Source: Collimonas sp. UBA1456 (lineage in GTDB: Bacteria; Pseudomonadota; Gammaproteobacteria; Burkholderiales; Burkholderiaceae_D). From it: a DNA stretch of 19,884 nucleotides. Positions 15,463 to 19,884 of this stretch are shown here, one piece after another. The notes under the pieces are model-generated. The model was not told the DNA's origin. It worked only from the letters and a program-made list of their open reading frames with translations, and did not search any database. Position numbers and translations under genes: made by a program. How positions within the stretch are numbered: position 1 is the stretch's first letter; each line of letters opens with the position of its first letter. The stretch lies in assembly GCA_002325825.1 (NCBI GenBank), contig DCSW01000007.1, positions 1,232 to 21,115 of the forward strand. The letters are read 5' to 3'.

Positions 15463-18096
15463 TTAATCGGATGCCGGATAAGCCGTGTCAGCAGCAGCAC
15501 CTACTTCGTCGTTACCGGCATCAGATTCAACCACCCGCTGCAAACCGCTTAGCTTGGTAGCGTCTTCCACCGCGATCAGCGTCACGCCCTGCGTCGCGCG
15601 ACCCATTTCACGAATTTCCGCGACACGGGTACGGATCAGAACACCGCCGGTGGTGATCAGAATAATTTCATCGCTCGCATCCACCAAGATCGCCGCGACT
15701 ACCCTACCGTTACGTTCGCTGGTTTGAATCGCAATCATGCCCTTGGTGCCACGGCCATGACGAGTGTACTCGGTGATCGGAGTGCGTTTGCCGAAGCCGT
15801 TTTCAGTTGCGGTCAGCACCGATTGCTGTTCGTTTTCGGCGACCAGCAAGGCGATAACCCGCTGTCCTTCTTCCAGGTTCATGCCGCGCACGCCGCGCGC
15901 GGTGCGACCCATCGGGCGCACATCGTTTTCGTCGAAACGTACCGCCTTGCCAGAATCCGAGAACAGCATCACATCGTGCTGGCCATCGGTCAGTGCTGCA
16001 CCGATCAGGAAATCACCTTCATCGAAATCGACCGCAATGATGCCAGCCTTGCGTGGATTACTGAAATCGGACAGCGGCGTCTTTTTGACAGTGCCGAGGC
16101 TGGTCGACATGAACACATAACGGTCTTCAGGAAAGTTGCGATTATCACCCGACAACGGCAACACGACGGTAATTTTCTCGCCATCCTGTAGCGGGAACAT
16201 GTTGACAATCGGCTTGCCGCGCGAGTTGCGCGAACCTTGTGGCACTTCCCAAATCTTCAGCCAGTACAGACGGCCGCGATTGCTGAAGCACAAAATATAA
16301 TCATGGGTGTTGCCGACGAACAATTGATCGATCCAGTCGCCATCCTTTGTCGCCATGGCCTGCTTGCCGCGGCCACCGCGTTTTTGCGCACGATATTCCG
16401 AGACTGGCTGCGCTTTCATGTAACCGGTATGCGACAACGTCACCACCATGTCCTGCGGCGTGATCAAGTCTTCGATACCGAGATCGGTCGGATTGCGTTC
16501 GATCTGCGAACGCCGTACATCCTTGTTGCCGATGCCGTATTCATTCTTGGCGGCAGTCATTTCATCAGTGATGATGACGGTGACACGCTCCGGCTTGGCC
16601 AGGATATCCAGCAAGTCGGCAATCTGTTCCATCACATCTTTGTACTCGTTAACGATCTTGTCCTGCTCCAGGCCGGTCAAACGTTGCAAGCGCATCTGCA
16701 AGATTTCCTGCGCCTGGTCGTCCGACAGCTTGTACAAGTCGTCAGTTTGAATACCGTAATTCTTCGGCAGATTTTCCGGACGGAAGGAGTCGATACCGCC
16801 GAGATTTTCCTCGCCAGTGCGAGCCAGCATTTCGCGCACTATCGTGGAGTTCCAAGCGCGCGCCATAAGTTCGGATTTTGCTACCGGTGGCGTTGGAGCC
16901 GCCTTGATCAGCGTGATCAAATCATCGATATTCGCCAGCGCTACCGCCAGGCCTTCCAGCGCGTGGCCGCGCTCGCGCGCCTTACGCAGTTCGAACGCGG
17001 TACGGCGTGTGACGATCTCGCGGCGGTGTGATAGGAAGCATTCCAGCATTTGCTTCAGGTTAAGCAACTTTGGCTGGCCATCAACTAATGCCACCATGTT
17101 CATGCCGAAGGTATCTTGCAGTTGCGTTTGCTTGTACAGGTTGTTCAGCACCACGTCGGCCACTTCGCCGCGTTTGAGCTCGATCACCACGCGCATGCCG
17201 GACTTGTCCGACTCATCACGTAGATCAGAAATGCCCTCCAGCTTCCTGTCGCGCACCAGTTCGGCGATACGCTCCAGCAAAACTTTCTTATTGACCTGGT
17301 ACGGCAGCTCGTCGATGATGATCGCGGTGCGGCCTTCACGGCCGAACTCCTCGAAGTGGGTCTTGGCGCGCATCACCACACGGCCGCGGCCGGTGCGGTA
17401 ACCGTCGCGCGCGCCGGAGACACCATAAATGATGCCGGCGGTCGGAAAATCCGGGGCCGGGATAATTTCAATTAGTTCATCAATCGCGCATTCGGGCTTG
17501 CGCAGCACGTGCAGTGCACCGTCAATCACTTCGGTCAGGTTGTGCGGCGGGATGTTGGTCGCCATACCGACCGCGATGCCAGACGAACCGTTAATCAACA
17601 GATTGGGAATGCGCGTCGGCAGCACCGACGGTTCCTTTTCCTTGCCGTCATAGTTCGGCATGAAATCGACGGTTTCCTTGTCTAGATCGGCCAGCAATTC
17701 ACCGGCGATCTTGTCCAGGCGGCACTCGGTATAACGCATCGCCGCAGCGCCGTCACCGTCGATCGAGCCGAAATTGCCCTGGCCGTCGACCAGCATGTAG
17801 CGCAGTGAGAATGGTTGAGCCATCCGCACCAGCGTGTCGTAGATCGACGCATCGCCGTGCGGGTGATATTTACCCATCGTCTCACCGACAACACGCGCGC
17901 ATTTCACGAACGGGCGGTTCCAGACATTGTTCATTTCATGCATGGCGAACAAGACCCGGCGATGCACCGGCTTGAGGCCGTCACGTACATCCGGCAGCGC
18001 ACGGCCAACGATCACGCTCATCGCGTAATCGAGATAGCTCTTGCGCATTTCTTCTTCGAGGGAAATTGGGATTGTTTCTTTAGCGAATTGATCCAT
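15463..18096 (-). CDS. gyrA: DNA gyrase subunit A
   Basis: The breakage-reunion subunit of gyrase, which introduces negative supercoils with GyrB. The 877-residue protein has the N-terminal winged-helix/tower region with SYLDYAMSVIVGRALPDVRD (20-39). The quinolone-determining segment is KYHPHGDASIYDTLVRMAQ (76-94), and the catalytic Tyr122 sits in AAMRYTECRL. TRIPNLLINGSSGIAVGMAT (161-180) follows. The C-terminal wrapping domain carries the GyrA box QKRGGRG (571-577), which distinguishes it from ParC. Numbering matches E. coli GyrA, so the residue at the Ser83 position is Ala here, followed by Ser84, and Asp87 is kept. The end has only a short acidic tail (NDEVGAAADTAYPASD). No clear ribosome site precedes the start at 18096. 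Upstream, divergently, lie the two ompA copies. Confidence 0.97.
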   Translation of the reverse strand: MDQFAKETIPISLEEEMRKSYLDYAMSVIVGRALPDVRDGLKPVHRRVLFAMHEMNNVWNRPFVKCARVVGETMGKYHPHGDASIYDTLVRMAQPFSLRYMLVDGQGNFGSIDGDGAAAMRYTECRLDKIAGELLADLDKETVDFMPNYDGKEKEPSVLPTRIPNLLINGSSGIAVGMATNIPPHNLTEVIDGALHVLRKPECAIDELIEIIPAPDFPTAGIIYGVSGARDGYRTGRGRVVMRAKTHFEEFGREGRTAIIIDELPYQVNKKVLLERIAELVRDRKLEGISDLRDESDKSGMRVVIELKRGEVADVVLNNLYKQTQLQDTFGMNMVALVDGQPKLLNLKQMLECFLSHRREIVTRRTAFELRKARERGHALEGLAVALANIDDLITLIKAAPTPPVAKSELMARAWNSTIVREMLARTGEENLGGIDSFRPENLPKNYGIQTDDLYKLSDDQAQEILQMRLQRLTGLEQDKIVNEYKDVMEQIADLLDILAKPERVTVIITDEMTAAKNEYGIGNKDVRRSQIERNPTDLGIEDLITPQDMVVTLSHTGYMKAQPVSEYRAQKRGGRGKQAMATKDGDWIDQLFVGNTHDYILCFSNRGRLYWLKIWEVPQGSRNSRGKPIVNMFPLQDGEKITVVLPLSGDNRNFPEDRYVFMSTSLGTVKKTPLSDFSNPRKAGIIAVDFDEGDFLIGAALTDGQHDVMLFSDSGKAVRFDENDVRPMGRTARGVRGMNLEEGQRVIALLVAENEQQSVLTATENGFGKRTPITEYTRHGRGTKGMIAIQTSERNGRVVAAILVDASDEIILITTGGVLIRTRVAEIREMGRATQGVTLIAVEDATKLSGLQRVVESDAGNDEVGAAADTAYPASD

Positions 18097-18445
18097 TAGC
18101 GAGTCGACGAGTCTTTACTTGGGTTGATCGATCACAGATATACGCCTATTTGTGTAATAAAACTACAAGCCGCCAAACACGGCGAGCAGCATTTTCACAA
18201 TCGGCCAGACCGATATTCAGAGCTAAAACAACGGCATAAAGCCGGGTTTCGCCCAGAGCGACAATAATTAGATACATCATCTTAGCACGCTGGGAATGAT
18301 ATGCTTCTGGCTTTTCAGGAAAGCGGGGATACCCGCGCTTCCGGTGGGAAATGCTATACGTCAAAAAATATGCTTAAATGCCGCCTTGCTCGACAACCAG
18401 GCTGCGTTTTCGCGCACCCGGCCGCCGCTCCTTTCAGGAGATATT
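18097..18445. other. 349-base gap between gyrA and the ompA paralogue
   Basis: Divergent intergenic region that must hold the gyrA promoter (minus strand) and the former promoter of the decayed ompA copy (plus strand). I see no convincing -35/-10 pair and no recognisable gene. The short open frames on both strands here, including a minus-strand one at 18146-18364, have no ribosome site or family resemblance. A small imperfect hairpin, gcggg/cccgc around gata, lies at 18323-18336. Confidence 0.5.
18436..18440 (+). promoter_or_regulatory. ribosome-binding site of the ompA paralogue
   Basis: AGGAG with a 5-base gap to the ATG at 18446. It fixes the start of the decayed OmpA-family gene and shows that this was once a translated gene. 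Confidence 0.75.
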
Positions 18446-19102
18446 ATGCGTCGTACAATTGCACTGAGCCTACTCTTTATGCTCGGCTCTCAGCCTCTCG
18501 GCGACGCCAAGCTTCGCCAAAACCCCAAACTGCCGATATTCAAGCGCCAACAGCAAGAAGCGCTTATCTGCATGATGGCTGCGGACCAATCGTGCGTAGC
18601 CAGGATGGCTTGTGCTGACACTCCAGCTATTGGGAACAAGATGACGCGGTGATCAGTTCACAACTGTGCGCTGATAGAAAATTCATTGGTTGCCAATGAG
18701 GGGGCCATCCCATAAGGCCATTATTCCGCAATGCAACGTGATATTGTGAAGCAACCAAACCTTCAGTTTCGGCAGGGCAACACTGAAAAATTACCCAAAA
18801 GTAACTCGAACAAGAAATTGTTGCTCAGCTGACAAACTGCAGCAGCACTGGCGTCATCATCGTGATGGGTCACACCAATCGCATTACTTCAGAAAAATAT
18901 AACCAACGGTTATCAAAACAACGCTCCACCGGCGTTGCCACCGCGTATTTAAAAAAGCGGAGGCATCAGCAATCGGATCGACATCGTCAGCACCGGCGAA
19001 GCGGAACCGGTTTCCAATTGCAGCCAAAAACTTAGCAATAAATAACTTATCAAATACCTCAGCCAGGACCGCAGAGTCGTAATAAAAATTCAAGGTAAGT
19101 AA
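18446..19102 (+). pseudogene. OmpA-family outer-membrane protein paralogue, decayed
   Basis: A second, broken OmpA-like gene just upstream of the intact one. The start at 18446 gives a signal peptide, MRRTIALSLLFMLGSQPLGD. In a shifted frame QDGLC, a TGA in place of Trp, then HSSYWEQDDAVISSQLCAD matches the DPYGLCWHIGYWTPADS box of intact ompA. After more stops the OmpA domain appears: FSFGRATLK near 18766, then LEQEIVAQLTNCSSTGVIIV and MGHTNRITSEKYNQRLSKQR. A frameshift at about 18950 leads to GGISNRIDIVSTGEAEPVSN, a TAA, then LIKYLSQDRRVVIKIQGK and the native stop at 19102. The span of about 219 codons is normal for betaproteobacterial OmpA, so decay is by small changes. The GHTD motif has become GHTN, so the peptidoglycan-binding Asp is lost too. 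The sequence differs clearly from its neighbour, so this is an old duplication. Confidence 0.87.
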
Positions 19103-19386
19103 AATAATTACGATGGTTTCCTTAAGGCGATGTAATATTTTTCCGGTACGGATGTTTTCATAATGTTGTGTTGCATAAAAATAACGAAGCGAACAAAATG
19201 CATATTAGATCATTCGGTATACTTCGCTAGCGATAGAAGCTTGTGGCAGAATGATAATTTTAAGCTAATTGAGCATAATCAATTCTTAACGTGACGGCCT
19301 AAACTACGTGGTACTATCTAATTCTTAATGTCGTATATTAGTTGCGCAGTTAATAATCTGCGGATATCTCAACCGAGAGGAGAAAT
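19103..19386 (+). promoter_or_regulatory. ompA: AT-rich leader and promoter region of ompA
   Basis: This 284-base AT-rich gap separates the decayed ompA copy from the intact one and should hold the ompA promoter and 5' leader. The element aattcttaa-C/T-gt occurs twice, at 19281-19292 and 19320-19331. A TATATT hexamer at 19334-19339 could be a -10 box, but no good -35 is placed upstream. The ribosome site GAGAGGAG (19375-19382) sits four bases before the ATG and is the best in the window. Confidence 0.45.
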
Positions 19387-19884
19387 ATGAATAAATTAGC
19401 AAAACTCGTCTTCGCTGCGTCCGCAGTCGTCGCACTTTCTGCATCTGCGCAGGAATTCAAAGATATCAAAGCCGCTACTCCAAACAGCGCTTACGTTCAA
19501 AGTTCCAGCGGAGTAATCGCACCTGACCCGTACGGTTTGTGCTGGCACATAGGCTACTGGACACCAGCTGACTCGGTTCCAGGCTGTGACGGCGAAATCG
19601 CCCCAGTAGCTCCAGCCCCAGTAGCGCAAAAAGTTACCTTCGTCGCTGATACATTCTTCGACTTCGGTAAGTCTGTCCTGAAGCCAGAAGGCAAAGTAAA
19701 ATTGGATGATCTGACATCAAAACTGGACGCAATCAACATGGAAGTTATAATTGCTGTTGGTCACACTGACTCGACTGGCTCTGTTGCTTACAACAAAAAT
19801 TTGTCGGTTCGTCGCGCTGAGGCTGTTAAGGCATACCTGGTACACAAGGGTGTCGAATCTAACCGTGTTTACACCGAAGGTAAA
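19387..19884 (+). CDS. ompA: OmpA-family outer-membrane protein (3' end outside window)
   Basis: The frame is open from the ATG to the window edge, 166 codons. The protein is anchored in the outer membrane region and ties it to peptidoglycan. It starts with a signal peptide (MNKLAKLVFAASAVVALSAS then AQE). Next comes a short betaproteobacterial box, DPYGLCWHIGYWTPADSVPG, with Cys52 and Cys67 as a possible disulfide, and then a proline/alanine linker (APVAPAPVAQ). The OmpA C-like domain runs from about 82: KVTFVADTFFDFGKSVLKPE, VIIAVGHTDSTGSVAYNKNL, SVRRAEAVKAYLVHKGVESN. Asp128 and Arg143 match the pair that binds diaminopimelate in OmpA domains. About 50 residues should lie beyond the edge. 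There is no large beta-barrel before the domain, so it is the short betaproteobacterial form rather than E. coli-like OmpA. A strong AGGAG ribosome site suggests high expression. Confidence 0.95.
   Translation, partial: MNKLAKLVFAASAVVALSASAQEFKDIKAATPNSAYVQSSSGVIAPDPYGLCWHIGYWTPADSVPGCDGEIAPVAPAPVAQKVTFVADTFFDFGKSVLKPEGKVKLDDLTSKLDAINMEVIIAVGHTDSTGSVAYNKNLSVRRAEAVKAYLVHKGVESNRVYTEGK

Noticed and set aside
18446..18652. Independent 68-residue secreted protein with a strong ribosome site
   Set aside because: Reading on through stops and frame changes gives the OmpA GLCW box and OmpA domain in order, so it is the 5' end of an OmpA pseudogene.
18884..19093. 69-codon minus-strand open frame
   Set aside because: It is the antisense shadow of the decayed OmpA domain on the plus strand.
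1..19884. Sequencing error as a general cause of the broken frames
   Set aside because: gyrA, rpsA, ugd, aroA and lapB are long and clean, while lesions cluster in dispensable genes and include deletions and substitutions of key residues. It remains possible only for the single comEA frameshift.
1..19884. CRISPR arrays, tRNA/rRNA genes, IS elements, prophage or a new defence system
   Set aside because: I saw no regularly spaced repeats, cloverleaf or rRNA sequence, transposase or integrase, or unexplained gene cluster on either strand.

Overview
The window reads as chromosome of a betaproteobacterium, most likely in or near the Oxalobacteraceae (Herminiimonas/Janthinobacterium-like). The evidence is the gene order ompA, gyrA, serC, pheA, hisC, tyrA, aroA, cmk, rpsA, ihfB, lapA, lapB, ugd, hldA, cysM and the betaproteobacterial character of the S1, GyrA and SerC proteins. 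The lineage call is from recognition, not from a search. About half of the recognisable genes are broken. Long housekeeping genes (gyrA, rpsA, aroA, ugd, lapB) are uninterrupted, so the breaks are better explained by genome decay than by poor sequence. This pattern fits an early or middle stage of genome reduction, as in a host-restricted symbiont.

All genes except the two ompA copies at the right end lie on the minus strand. From right to left: an intact ompA runs off the right edge on the plus strand, preceded by a decayed ompA paralogue. Then come gyrA and serC (intact), pheA, hisC and tyrA (all broken), and aroA (intact). A SNF2-type helicase follows that has lost its ATPase motor. Next are cmk, rpsA and ihfB (intact) with a good intrinsic terminator, lapA (broken), lapB, ugd and hldA (intact), and finally comEA and cysM (broken).

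Retained functions are DNA topology (GyrA, IHF-beta), translation (S1), CMP recycling (Cmk), serine and PLP-linked metabolism (SerC), the shikimate pathway to chorismate (AroA), and envelope/LPS work (HldA, Ugd, LapB, OmpA). Lost functions are the terminal phenylalanine/tyrosine branch (PheA, the HisC-type aminotransferase, TyrA), cysteine synthase B, a ComEA-like DNA-binding protein, a SNF2 helicase, LapA and a second OmpA. The most notable pattern is decay of one whole pathway branch inside an operon whose flanking genes stay intact, with the dead tyrA tail still supplying the ribosome-binding region of aroA. I found no new defence or mobile system, CRISPR array, IS element, tRNA or rRNA.
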